Positions 33,681 through 41,673 of a stretch of DNA of 64,000 nucleotides are shown here, piece after piece; the first letter of the stretch is position 1, and each line of letters starts with the position of its first letter. The stretch lies in the NCBI RefSeq assembly GCF_017743935.1, contig NZ_JAGHRE010000011.1, forward strand, positions 62,001-126,000. Reading direction: 5' to 3'. The notes under the pieces are model-generated. The model was not told the DNA's origin. It worked only from the letters and a program-made list of their open reading frames with translations, and ran no database searches. Position numbers and translations under genes: made by a program. This DNA comes from Tropicibacter sp. R16_0. GTDB taxonomy: Bacteria > Pseudomonadota > Alphaproteobacteria > Rhodobacterales > Rhodobacteraceae.

Positions 33681-35078
33681 TTAGCCAAAGACCCGCCCCA
33701 GGGCGCCGTCAACGGCGTCGGTGATCTGGTCGATGTCATCTGCCGTCGCGATCAGCGCCGGCGAGAAGCACAGGGTGTTGTTACGACCCGGCAGCGAACG
33801 GTTGGTCGCGCCGATGATCACACCTTGGTTCATACAGTCGGCCACGACGGCCTGAACCAGCTTTTCTTCGACGGGGTCCTTGGTGGCACGGTCAGTGACC
33901 AGCTCGGCACCCAGGAACAAGCCCTTGCCGCGCACGTCGCCGATGATTTTGTGCTTTTCCATCAAGCCCTGCAGGTTGCCCAGCATGCGCTCGCCCATGG
34001 TGGTGCAGTTGCCCAGCAGATCTTCGTCTTCGATGATACGCATGTTTTCGATCGCAGCAGCCGGACCAGCGGTGCAGCCACCAAAGGTCGAGATGTCGCG
34101 GAAATACCCCAGCGGATCGGCTGCGTCGTCTTTGAACATGTCAAAGACTTCTTCGGTGGTGACCATGCAGGCAATCGCCGCGTAACCCGAGGCGACACCT
34201 TTCGCCATGGTCACGAAGTCGGGCTTGATGCCGTACTGCTGATAGCCGAACCAGGTGCCGGTACGACCAACGCCGCAGACAACCTCGTCGATGTGAAGCA
34301 GCACGTCGTACTTCTTGCAGATCTCTTGCACGCGCTCCCAGTAGCCTTCGGGCGCTTCGATCACACCGCCGCCTGCGGTCACCGGCTCCAAGCACAGCGC
34401 GCCAACGGTTTCCGGACCTTCGCGCAGGATCACCTCTTCGATGGCGTCTGCGGCGGCCTTGCCGAATGCTTCGCCCGACAGATCCTCGTGACCCAGCTCG
34501 TGCTTGCGGTATTCCATGCAGTGTGGAACGCGGACAAAGTCGGGCGCAAAGGGACCGTACTGCGCGTTGCGCTCGTCCTGACCGCCGGCCGACATCGTCG
34601 CCAGGGTCGAGCCGTGATAGTCGCGGTCGCGATACAGGATCTTGGTCTTCTTGCCGCCATAGCGCTTGTGCGCAATCTGACGGACCATCTTGAAGGCCTT
34701 CTCGTTCGCCTCGGAACCTGAGTTGGTGTAGTAGACGCGGCTCATGCCAGGCATCTTGTCGATCAGCTTTTCAGCAAAGATCGCGCCGGGAATCGAGCCT
34801 GCGGTGTTTGCGAAGTAGCACAGCTTCATCAGCTGGTCGTAAACCGCCTTACAGATGGATTCGCGGCCATAGCCGACATTCACGGTCCAGACACCACCGG
34901 ACACAGCGTCCAGATGCTCTTTGCCTTTTTGGTCCCAGACACGCATGCCTTTGCCTTCGACAATGATGCGGGGGTCATTGGTTTCAAAGGGTTTATGCTG
35001 GATCAGGTGATGCCAGATGTGGGCGCGGTCGGCTTCGACCACGTGCGAAAGATCGTTCTCGTTGAACGTGCCGTCCAT
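33681..35078 (-). CDS. tpa: Taurine-pyruvate aminotransferase
   Basis: The 465-aa class III PLP aminotransferase has PLP-site motifs YYTNSGSEANEKAFKMVR, LLHIDEVVCGVGRTGTWFG (Asp264) and MAKGVASGY with the Schiff-base Lys293. The N-terminus (FNENDLSHVVEADRAHIWHH) is that of Tpa, which converts taurine and pyruvate to sulfoacetaldehyde and alanine. The adjacent tauABC transporter supports this over related omega-transaminases. AAAGGACATGTC precedes the ATG at 35078. The next enzyme of the pathway, Xsc, is not in the window. Confidence 0.9.
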   Translation of the reverse strand: MDGTFNENDLSHVVEADRAHIWHHLIQHKPFETNDPRIIVEGKGMRVWDQKGKEHLDAVSGGVWTVNVGYGRESICKAVYDQLMKLCYFANTAGSIPGAIFAEKLIDKMPGMSRVYYTNSGSEANEKAFKMVRQIAHKRYGGKKTKILYRDRDYHGSTLATMSAGGQDERNAQYGPFAPDFVRVPHCMEYRKHELGHEDLSGEAFGKAAADAIEEVILREGPETVGALCLEPVTAGGGVIEAPEGYWERVQEICKKYDVLLHIDEVVCGVGRTGTWFGYQQYGIKPDFVTMAKGVASGYAAIACMVTTEEVFDMFKDDAADPLGYFRDISTFGGCTAGPAAAIENMRIIEDEDLLGNCTTMGERMLGNLQGLMEKHKIIGDVRGKGLFLGAELVTDRATKDPVEEKLVQAVVADCMNQGVIIGATNRSLPGRNNTLCFSPALIATADDIDQITDAVDGALGRVFG

Positions 35079-35488
35079 GACATGTCCTTTCAAAATTCTG
35101 CCAGATATCGACTCTATCTTTCGAGAGGAAATCAGAGCCGTCTTCAAGACTCCAGAGACTTTAAAAAATAGGCGCCCGGATAGGGCCAGATGCTGCGGTG
35201 CGGTAAGTCCAGTACTGATTTCACGCCGAAATTTCGCTTGCCTGTTACATCAATATTTGTCTGAAAAACCACGGAAATCTGCGGTTTCATAATTTGGAAG
35301 CCTCAATTTCATCTTCTCTCTTTTTGGTGAACCCTCAGAAAAGGCATTGATTGCGTGAGGATTTTCGGCTCGGATCAATGTACGGGCCCCACAAAACCTC
35401 CTGGGGTACCGTCCTGAACACTCATAGAGGCGGAATACCGCCCAAGATATCCGACCTGCCATTTCGGCAGGCAACAGGGAGACGACGT
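35079..35488. promoter_or_regulatory. tpa-tauA divergent control region
   Basis: This 410-base gap must hold promoters for both arms of the taurine locus. TAAGTCCAG at 35204-35212 is the reverse complement of CTGGACTTA, close to the CTGGACTTAA repeat I recall for the MocR-type regulator TauR of Rhodobacter. A weaker relative (TAGGGCCAG, 35181-35189) lies 23 bases away in the same orientation. No tauR gene lies in or next to the gap. Confidence 0.45.
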
Positions 35489-36478
35489 ATGACTTTCAAA
35501 TCCAAGTTGATGGGCGCAGCGGCAAGCGTGGCCATGTTGGCAGGTGCTGCACCTGCGATGGCCGAAGACCTGACCGTAGCGTATTTCCTGGAGTGGCCGA
35601 TGCCGTTCCAGTTTGCCAAAGAAACCGGCATGTATGACGAGGCGCTGGGAACCAAGATCAACTGGGTCAGCTTTGACACAGGCACCGCGATGTCCGCGGC
35701 GATGGCATCGGGTGATGTACAGCTTTCGGTCAGCCAGGGCATCCCGCCCTTCGTGGTTGCGGCTTCGGCCGGTCAGGATCTTCAGGTCGTTGACGTCGCC
35801 GTGTCCTATGCGGACAACGACAACTGCGTTGTGCGTGCAGATCACGAGATCGACAAAGACAGCGCAAGCGAACTGGCAGGCAAGAAGGTTGCCGTTCCGC
35901 TGGGCACCGCCGCGCACTATGGCTTCTTGAAGCAGATGGAGCACTTTGGTGTTTCGCTCGACAGCCTGGAAATCGTCGACATGGCTCCGGCCGAAGGTGA
36001 AGCGGCACTCAGCCAGGGTGCAGTTGACATGGCCTGTGGTTGGGGTGGTGCGCTGCGCCGCATGCTGGAATCCGGTAACGTTCTGCTGACCGGTGCTGAA
36101 AAGACCGAGCTGGGCATCCTGGTGTTCGATGCAACAACCGCGCCGACTTCTTATGTGGCCCAAGAAGGCGACATGGTTGCCAAGTTCTTGGCCGTGACTG
36201 CCGAAGCCAACGCAATGTGGGCTGATGAGGCCAACCGCGCCAAGATGCTGCCGGTGATCGCCAAGGATGCAGGTATGTCCGAAGAAGATGCAGCCGCGAC
36301 ACTCAGCACTTTCGTCTTCCCGACGGTTGAAGAGCAGCTGAGCCAGGCATGGCTGGGCGGCAACGCGGCGGCGTTCATGAAGGGTGTTGCTGACGTGTTC
36401 GTGGCCTCGGGTTCGATCGACGCAGCCAAAGCTTCTTACGAAGACAACGTGAACGCAGGCCCACTGGGCGCCAACTAA
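35489..36478 (+). CDS. tauA: Taurine ABC transporter substrate-binding protein
   Basis: The 329-aa secreted protein has a signal peptide ending APAMA, before EDLTVAYFLEWPMPFQFAKE. The fold is the SsuA/TauA type 2 binding protein (GTAMSAAMASGDVQLSVSQG, AVDMACGWGGALRRML). The divergent tpa gene points to taurine as ligand. ACAGGGAGACGACGT precedes the ATG at 35489. A very strong terminator follows directly, so tauA should be made in excess over tauBC. Confidence 0.93.
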   Translation: MTFKSKLMGAAASVAMLAGAAPAMAEDLTVAYFLEWPMPFQFAKETGMYDEALGTKINWVSFDTGTAMSAAMASGDVQLSVSQGIPPFVVAASAGQDLQVVDVAVSYADNDNCVVRADHEIDKDSASELAGKKVAVPLGTAAHYGFLKQMEHFGVSLDSLEIVDMAPAEGEAALSQGAVDMACGWGGALRRMLESGNVLLTGAEKTELGILVFDATTAPTSYVAQEGDMVAKFLAVTAEANAMWADEANRAKMLPVIAKDAGMSEEDAAATLSTFVFPTVEEQLSQAWLGGNAAAFMKGVADVFVASGSIDAAKASYEDNVNAGPLGAN

Positions 36479-36493
36479 GCCTTTGCATGAAGC

Positions 36494-36528
36494 GGGGTGG
36501 GTGTTTGACAAAACACCCACCCCTTTTT
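36494..36528 (+). terminator. Strong terminator between tauA and tauB
   Basis: A 13-base arm (36494-36506, GGGGTGGGTGTTT) pairs perfectly with 36511-36523 around GACA, followed by TTTTT. It lies inside the tauABC operon, so tauB and tauC depend on readthrough or their own promoter. Confidence 0.9.
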
Positions 36529-36574
36529 CGCTTTACCTGTAAGGCGATCCCACCTTGGAAAGAAGGGGATCCAG

Positions 36575-37381
36575 GTGTCTGGACTTCTCATAAATGATAT
36601 CTCGATGCGCTTTGACCTGCCCAATGGCGGGCATGTCCAGGCGCTGAAGAATGTGACGCTGGACATCAAATCCGGCGAACTGATGAGCGTGTTGGGCCCG
36701 TCGGGCTGTGGCAAAACCACGCTTTTGAACATCGTTGCTGGCTTTTTGGCCCCGACCGAAGGGCAGATCGAACTGAATGAGCATGTGGTGACTGGCCCCA
36801 GCCCGGAACGCGGAATGGTGTTCCAGCAGGGTGCCTTGTTCGAATGGATGAACGTGCGCGACAACGTCAGCTTTGGTCCCGACATGAAGGGTGTCAGCAG
36901 GGCCGAAAGCAAAGAGAAGGTTGAACATCTTCTCGAAGTTGTTGGCCTGCAGGACTTTAAGGAAAAGGCCATTTATGAACTTTCGGGCGGTATGCAGCAG
37001 CGCGTGGCACTCGCACGTTGCTTGGCCAATGACCCGGACGTCATCTTGATGGACGAACCACTTGGTGCCTTGGACGCGCTGACGCGTGAAAAGATGCAGT
37101 CGCTGGTTCTGGACCTGTGGAAGGACACCGGCAAGACCATCATCCTGATCACCCACTCGGTCGAAGAGGCTTTGCTACTTGGTGAACGCCTTCTGGTGAT
37201 GGCCCCGCGCCCTGGTCGCGTGCACAAGGAATACCGCCTGCCGTTTGCGGACCTTGGCGTCGGCAACGACCTGCGGGAAGTGAAGAAACACAAGGACTAC
37301 GCCGGAACGCGCGAAGAGATCCTTGAGATGATCTGGAACATGGAAGAAGAAATCATGGGCCGGACGGAGGAAAGCGCATGA
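36575..37381 (+). CDS. tauB: Taurine ABC transporter ATP-binding protein
   Basis: The 268-aa single ABC ATPase has Walker A GPSGCGKTT near residue 45, Q-loop FQQGALFEW, signature YELSGGMQQRVALARCL and Walker B VILMDEPLGALDALTRE. It powers the TauC permease from the cytoplasmic side. It starts at a GTG after AAGGGGATCCAG and overlaps tauC by four bases (ATGA). Confidence 0.94.
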   Translation: MSGLLINDISMRFDLPNGGHVQALKNVTLDIKSGELMSVLGPSGCGKTTLLNIVAGFLAPTEGQIELNEHVVTGPSPERGMVFQQGALFEWMNVRDNVSFGPDMKGVSRAESKEKVEHLLEVVGLQDFKEKAIYELSGGMQQRVALARCLANDPDVILMDEPLGALDALTREKMQSLVLDLWKDTGKTIILITHSVEEALLLGERLLVMAPRPGRVHKEYRLPFADLGVGNDLREVKKHKDYAGTREEILEMIWNMEEEIMGRTEESA

Positions 37382-38688
37382 CCGGTTTGCTCGTACTCGT
37401 CCTCTATATAGGCGCGTTCTTTGGGTCGTTTTTCATCGCAAAACGCGTGTTCAAGAGCGCGTTTGAGAAAAAAGGCTTCAACCGACTGAAGACAGTGACC
37501 TTTGGCGATGAAAGCGCGATCACCGCCAACCGCGTCGCTTCGGTCATTTCGGTCATCACAGTGTTCTGGCTGTGGGTGGCTTTCACCAACTCGTCAATTC
37601 CTCTCCCCAAGATGCCCGGCCCGTTCCTGGGTGACACAAGCTTTACCTACACGGTACAGCTGGAGGACGGTACCACGGACGAAGCAACCGTTTCGGTCCG
37701 GGTTTACCGCGAAGACATCCAGCAGACCGTCGATGAGAATGGCGAGCCGGGTCGCGAGCCTGATCCGATCGCAGTTGAGCCGGGCGATGGTTTCGCCAAG
37801 AACGACACGCTGACTGTGGCGCGCTATGCGTTCAAGGTTGTGAACGTCTGGAAAAACGATGAGGTCAGCAAAAAGGAAGGGTCCAAGATCATCACGATCA
37901 ATGGCCAACCCATCGAACCGGGTGGAGAGGTCAAGACCGAGGATGGTACCATCCGTCTGACCGACAAGGGTACACCGACGTTTGAACCGGCCAAGGGTCT
38001 GCGCATGGCGCGGCTTTATCTGCCGGCGCCCGAGGTCGTGTTGCAGCGCTTCTTCTGGCTGAACAAGGAAGGCTATCAGGGCTACACCCTGTTCGAGCAC
38101 ACGCGCTATTCGCTGCAGCGGGTTCTGCTGGGCTTCTTCTTTGGGGCCTTGATCGGTATCCCGATTGGCTATGCCATGGGTCTCACAGGCTGGGCACGTG
38201 GTTGGTTCGACCCGATCGTCGAATTCATGCGTCCGATTCCGCCCTTAGCGCTGATCCCGCTGGTGATCATCTGGTTCGGGATTGGTGAATTGGGCAAGGT
38301 TGTCCTGCTGTTCCTGGCGGCGCTATGGATCATGATCATTGCGGCCCGATCAGGGGTCTCGGGGGTTGCGATTTCCAAGGTGCACGCGGCCTATTCGCTG
38401 GGGGCGTCCAAGTGGCAGATCCTGAGCAAGGTCATTGTCCCGAACTCTTTGCCTGACATCTTTACCGGTGCCCGTGTCGCCATGGGTGTCTGTTGGGGTA
38501 CGGTTGTTGCGGCCGAACTGGTTGCGGCAAACGTGGGTCTCGGCAAGATGATCGTGACCGCGTCCAAGTTCCAGCTGACCGACATCATCATCGTCGGTAT
38601 CATCGTGATCGGCGTCATCGGCTTTGCCATCGAGGTTGGCATGCGCAAGCTGGAAAACTGGCTGATCCCGTGGAAAGGCAAAGTCTGA
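37378..38688 (+). CDS. tauC: Taurine ABC transporter permease with long extra domain
   Basis: The 436-aa protein is about 160 residues longer than ordinary TauC/SsuC permeases. Residues 3-22 and 52-70 are membrane segments. Residues about 82-212 form a soluble, acidic, beta-type insert (TYTVQLEDGTTDEATVSVRV, IITINGQPIEPGGEVKTEDG). From about residue 214 the usual permease begins (YLPAPEVVLQRFFWL, HTRYSLQRVLLGFFFG), with the EAA loop AAYSLGASKWQILSKVIVPN. The insert probably faces the periplasm between the second and third helices. It overlaps tauB and ends before a good terminator. Confidence 0.92.
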   Translation: MTGLLVLVLYIGAFFGSFFIAKRVFKSAFEKKGFNRLKTVTFGDESAITANRVASVISVITVFWLWVAFTNSSIPLPKMPGPFLGDTSFTYTVQLEDGTTDEATVSVRVYREDIQQTVDENGEPGREPDPIAVEPGDGFAKNDTLTVARYAFKVVNVWKNDEVSKKEGSKIITINGQPIEPGGEVKTEDGTIRLTDKGTPTFEPAKGLRMARLYLPAPEVVLQRFFWLNKEGYQGYTLFEHTRYSLQRVLLGFFFGALIGIPIGYAMGLTGWARGWFDPIVEFMRPIPPLALIPLVIIWFGIGELGKVVLLFLAALWIMIIAARSGVSGVAISKVHAAYSLGASKWQILSKVIVPNSLPDIFTGARVAMGVCWGTVVAAELVAANVGLGKMIVTASKFQLTDIIIVGIIVIGVIGFAIEVGMRKLENWLIPWKGKV

Positions 38689-38709
38689 TCCGGGCTTGAT
38701 TTGAACATG

Positions 38710-38749
38710 AACCGGGGCGCGCCTGATGGCGGGCCCCGGTTTCTTTTTT
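38710..38749 (+). terminator. Intrinsic terminator after tauC
   Basis: AACCGGGGC (38710-38718) pairs with GCCCCGGTT (38733-38741) around a 14-base loop and is followed by TCTTTTTT. It lies 21 bases after the tauC stop and closes the taurine operon. Confidence 0.85.
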
Positions 38750-38812
38750 GGGTCCTTGTGATGAGACACTTTGCCGGTTGTGAGCGGTCAGAAGTTGAAC
38801 CAGCCTTCCACT

Positions 38813-39265
38813 ATGGCCGCTGACGCTTTCCCCTTGTCCCTCTCTGATCAGGTCGCCGATGTCATGACGCGTCCGGCCGTGACGGTCATGGATGCGCAGT
38901 GTGCGCTTTGCGCGCGTGGTGCGGCCTGGATTGCCCGCAATGATCGCACTCAAGAGTTCCTGATCGTTCCGATGCAAAGCGAGCTTGGTCGAACCCTGCT
39001 GGTGCAGCATGGGCTGGACCCGGATGATCCGACCTCTTGGCTGTATCTGGAGCAGGGCCATGCCCATACGTCGTCGGATGCCATCATCCGTGCGGGGCAA
39101 AAGCTGGGCGGCAGATGGCAGCTTCTGACTGTATTTCGGATCATCCCCAGGCCCGTTCGGGATGCGCTCTATCGAATGGTCGCGCGCAATCGCTATCGCT
39201 GGTTCGGGCAGGGTGACATGTGCTCGATGCCCGATCCGGATGTGCAGCAACGGCTGTTCAAATGA
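38813..39265 (+). CDS. Thiol-disulfide oxidoreductase DCC family protein
   Basis: The 150-aa DUF393 protein has the DCC-type cysteine pair in VTVMDAQCALCARGA (Cys30, Cys33), the middle LVQHGLDPDDPTSWLYLEQG and the end RNRYRWFGQGDMC, all family features. The exact role is unproven. The start is uncertain: the ATG at 38813 lacks a clear ribosome site, and the frame continues to 38771. It overlaps the DUF4166 gene by four bases (ATGA), so the two are translated together. Confidence 0.85.
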   Translation: MAADAFPLSLSDQVADVMTRPAVTVMDAQCALCARGAAWIARNDRTQEFLIVPMQSELGRTLLVQHGLDPDDPTSWLYLEQGHAHTSSDAIIRAGQKLGGRWQLLTVFRIIPRPVRDALYRMVARNRYRWFGQGDMCSMPDPDVQQRLFK

Positions 39266-39801
39266 CTGTTCTTTACCGGCGGGTTCTGGGCGCAGCCCTT
39301 GATGATATGCCACCGCAATTGCGGGCTTTGCACGACAGTGCCGATCCTCGAGCCTGGTCAGGACAGGCCAAGATCTCGCGCGGGGCGGGCGTGCTGTCTC
39401 GACTGATCGGATGGGTGATGCGTTTACCCCCGCAGGGGGACGCGATTCCGGTATCGGTCAGCTTCATTCCAAAAAACGGAGGTGAAGAGTGGCAGCGTGA
39501 CTTTGGCGGTCACGCGTTAATGTCTTACCAGTACCAGGCACCAAACGCGCAGCCCGGCATCATAAACGAGCGGTTCGGGATGATCGACGTGACCGTTGCT
39601 TTGCAGACCGACGGGGAGCGTTTGGTTCTTGAACCGATTGCATGGGCCTTTGGGCGTTTGCCTTTGCCCAATGCCCTTCTGCCCGTGGGTCAGAGTTTCG
39701 AGACGCAGATAGACGACCGCTTTGTGTTCGATGTCGAAATCGCGATGCCTTGGGTGGGGCGGATCGCTGCCTACCAGGGCTGGTTGCTGCCGACTAAGTG
39801 A
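39262..39801 (+). CDS. DUF4166 domain-containing protein
   Basis: The 179-aa protein begins VLYRRVLGAALDDMPPQLRA and includes KISRGAGVLSRLIGWVMRLP and FIPKNGGEEWQRDFGGHALM, the DUF4166 pattern. In other bacteria this domain is often fused to a saccharopine-dehydrogenase-like NAD-binding half; here it stands alone. Function unknown. It starts within the stop of the DCC gene. Confidence 0.85.
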   Translation: MTVLYRRVLGAALDDMPPQLRALHDSADPRAWSGQAKISRGAGVLSRLIGWVMRLPPQGDAIPVSVSFIPKNGGEEWQRDFGGHALMSYQYQAPNAQPGIINERFGMIDVTVALQTDGERLVLEPIAWAFGRLPLPNALLPVGQSFETQIDDRFVFDVEIAMPWVGRIAAYQGWLLPTK

Positions 39802-39822
39802 GGCCGGAACTAAAACAGGAAA

Positions 39823-39854
39823 ACCGGGTCCGGTGAGCGCCGAACCCGGTCTTT
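39823..39854. terminator. Hairpin between convergent DUF4166 and GMC genes
   Basis: ACCGGGTCCGG (39823-39833) pairs with CCGAACCCGGT (39844-39854 region, one mismatch). Read on the minus strand it runs into TTTTCCTGTTTT; on the plus strand into CTTTCC. It can act in both directions, better for the minus-strand operon. Confidence 0.6.
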
Positions 39855-39882
39855 CCGCCAAATCCCTCATGGCGGAGGTGTG

Positions 39883-39916
39883 ATGCAAGCTTGAGAGGAG
39901 AGAAAAGCTTGCATCG
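39883..39916. repeat. 11-bp inverted repeat with purine-rich loop
   Basis: GATGCAAGCTT (from 39883) is repeated inverted as AAGCTTGCATC (to 39916) around a loop GAGAGGAGAGAA. It lies between convergent genes, so it probably is a second transcription barrier. The loop presents an AGGAG sequence on the plus strand, but no gene starts behind it. Confidence 0.5.
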
Positions 39917-40041
39917 GGTGGTTCTGGTTTCGAAACAGGCGATGTTTGCGGCGCGGGTACAGCATGTGGTGTGCAGCGGTCGTCCGGTAGTTGAAACCGC
40001 GATGCCATTCCCGCGCCTCAAGTCGCCTGCTCGGGGAGAGG

Positions 40042-41670
40042 TCAGGCGGCCTTTTGAGCCCCCGATCGTCGGTCCTGCAAGATCATGTCGCTGGCCTTTT
40101 CGCCGATCATGATCGCGGGCGCGTTGGTGTTGCCGCTGACAATTGCGGGCATGATAGAGGCGTCCGCAATACGAAGCCCGCCAATGCCATGTACCCGCAG
40201 CCTGTCATCGACAACCGCCTGATCGTCATGACCCATCCGGCAGGTCGAAGTCGGATGATAGATAGTCTGAGCGATGTTGCGAGCGGCCTCAAGGTGTTGT
40301 TCATCTGTTTCAACCGGACCCACAGGAACGTGTTCGCGCACGATGAAGGGCGACAGGGCCTTGGTTTTGGTCATCGCGCGCGCAAACTTGACAGCTCGAA
40401 TGGCGCAAAGTTGGTCGGCCTTGGCCGAAAGATAGTTCGGCACGATCAGCGGGTGGTCCTGGGATCGAGGGCTGTTGATGTGGATGTGCCCACGACTTTC
40501 GGGGCGCAGCTGACAAACGGAAGAGGTAAAGCCCGAGAAGGGGTGCATTTCGATCCCCGGTTTGTCCGCTGACAGCGGTTGAAAGTGGAACTGGATGTCC
40601 GGAGTTTCCAACCCCTCCATCGACTTGGCGAAAATGGCCACCTGACTTGCACCAAGGCTCATCGGGCCTGTGCGTTTGAGAGCATATTCAAGGCCAATCC
40701 CCATGCGATGCACGAACGAATTGATGGCGTCGTTCAAGGTCGGAACGTTCACCTCATAGACCAGACGGATCTGCAGGTGATCCTGCAGGCATTCGCCCAC
40801 GCCGGGCAGTTCGTGCCTTACGCCGATCCCGGCCTTTTGCAGAACTTGACCTTGTCCAATGCCCGACAGCTCCAGGATCTGCGGCGAGCCGATGGCACCT
40901 GCAGACAGGATGACCTCTCCACCGGGGCGAAGGCGGGCGGTTTTGGGGGCAAGTTGGTGGATGAAGTTCACGCCAGTGACCTGCTTGGGCGCGTCACTGG
41001 CAAAGGCCAAGCCGGTGGTGTGGGCGTGGGTCAGAACGGTCAGATTGTCTCGCTTGCCCTTGATCGGGGTCAGGAACGCTTTGGCAGACGAGCAGCGAAA
41101 GCCCCCCTTGGCCGTTTGGTGAAAGTAACCTGCGCCTTCCTGGTTTTCTCCGTTGTAGTCATCGGTCCGGGGGACGCCCATCTCGACCGCGGCATCGATG
41201 AAAGCTTCCGAGATTTCGGATTTGGCGCGGATCAGGGATACCGACAGCTCACCATCCTGACCGTGCAGGTCCTCTTCGCCGCTTTCATGGGTTTCGGACC
41301 GTTTGAACAGGGGCAACACATCGTCATAGGACCAACCCCGGTTTCCCAGTTGGGCCCAATGGTCGTAATCCTCTTTCTGGCCGCGCACATAGAGCAGACC
41401 ATTGATCGAGGACGAGCCGCCAAGGGTCTTGCCGCGCGGCCAATCCAGGCTGCGGCCGTTCAGACCCGGGTCAGGCTGTGCCTTGTAGCACCAATCAGTG
41501 TTGGGGTTGTGCAGCGTCTTGAAATAGCCGACCGGGATGTGGATCCAGGGGTTGTTGTCCTTGCCGCCCGCCTCGAGCAGCAGAACCTTGATCGACGGGT
41601 CCTTGGACAGCCGGTTGGCCAGTACACAGCCGGCCGAACCGGCGCCCACGATGATGTAGTCGTATTCCAT
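40042..41670 (-). CDS. GMC family oxidoreductase (choline-dehydrogenase-like)
   Basis: The 542-aa FAD enzyme has an FAD-binding N-terminus YDYIIVGAGSAGCVLANRLS, GMC signature 1 RGKTLGGSSSINGLLYVRG and signature 2 GAIGSPQILELSGIG. The C-terminus has the catalytic His region YHPTSTCRMGHD and a second His/Asn (SGNTNAPAIMIGEKASD). It oxidises an alcohol, but its sequence is not a close BetA match, so choline is only one possibility. It lies three bases downstream of the sulfatase gene on the same strand and may oxidise the alcohol that the sulfatase frees. Confidence 0.9.
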   Translation of the reverse strand: MEYDYIIVGAGSAGCVLANRLSKDPSIKVLLLEAGGKDNNPWIHIPVGYFKTLHNPNTDWCYKAQPDPGLNGRSLDWPRGKTLGGSSSINGLLYVRGQKEDYDHWAQLGNRGWSYDDVLPLFKRSETHESGEEDLHGQDGELSVSLIRAKSEISEAFIDAAVEMGVPRTDDYNGENQEGAGYFHQTAKGGFRCSSAKAFLTPIKGKRDNLTVLTHAHTTGLAFASDAPKQVTGVNFIHQLAPKTARLRPGGEVILSAGAIGSPQILELSGIGQGQVLQKAGIGVRHELPGVGECLQDHLQIRLVYEVNVPTLNDAINSFVHRMGIGLEYALKRTGPMSLGASQVAIFAKSMEGLETPDIQFHFQPLSADKPGIEMHPFSGFTSSVCQLRPESRGHIHINSPRSQDHPLIVPNYLSAKADQLCAIRAVKFARAMTKTKALSPFIVREHVPVGPVETDEQHLEAARNIAQTIYHPTSTCRMGHDDQAVVDDRLRVHGIGGLRIADASIMPAIVSGNTNAPAIMIGEKASDMILQDRRSGAQKAA

Positions 41671-41673
41671 TGT

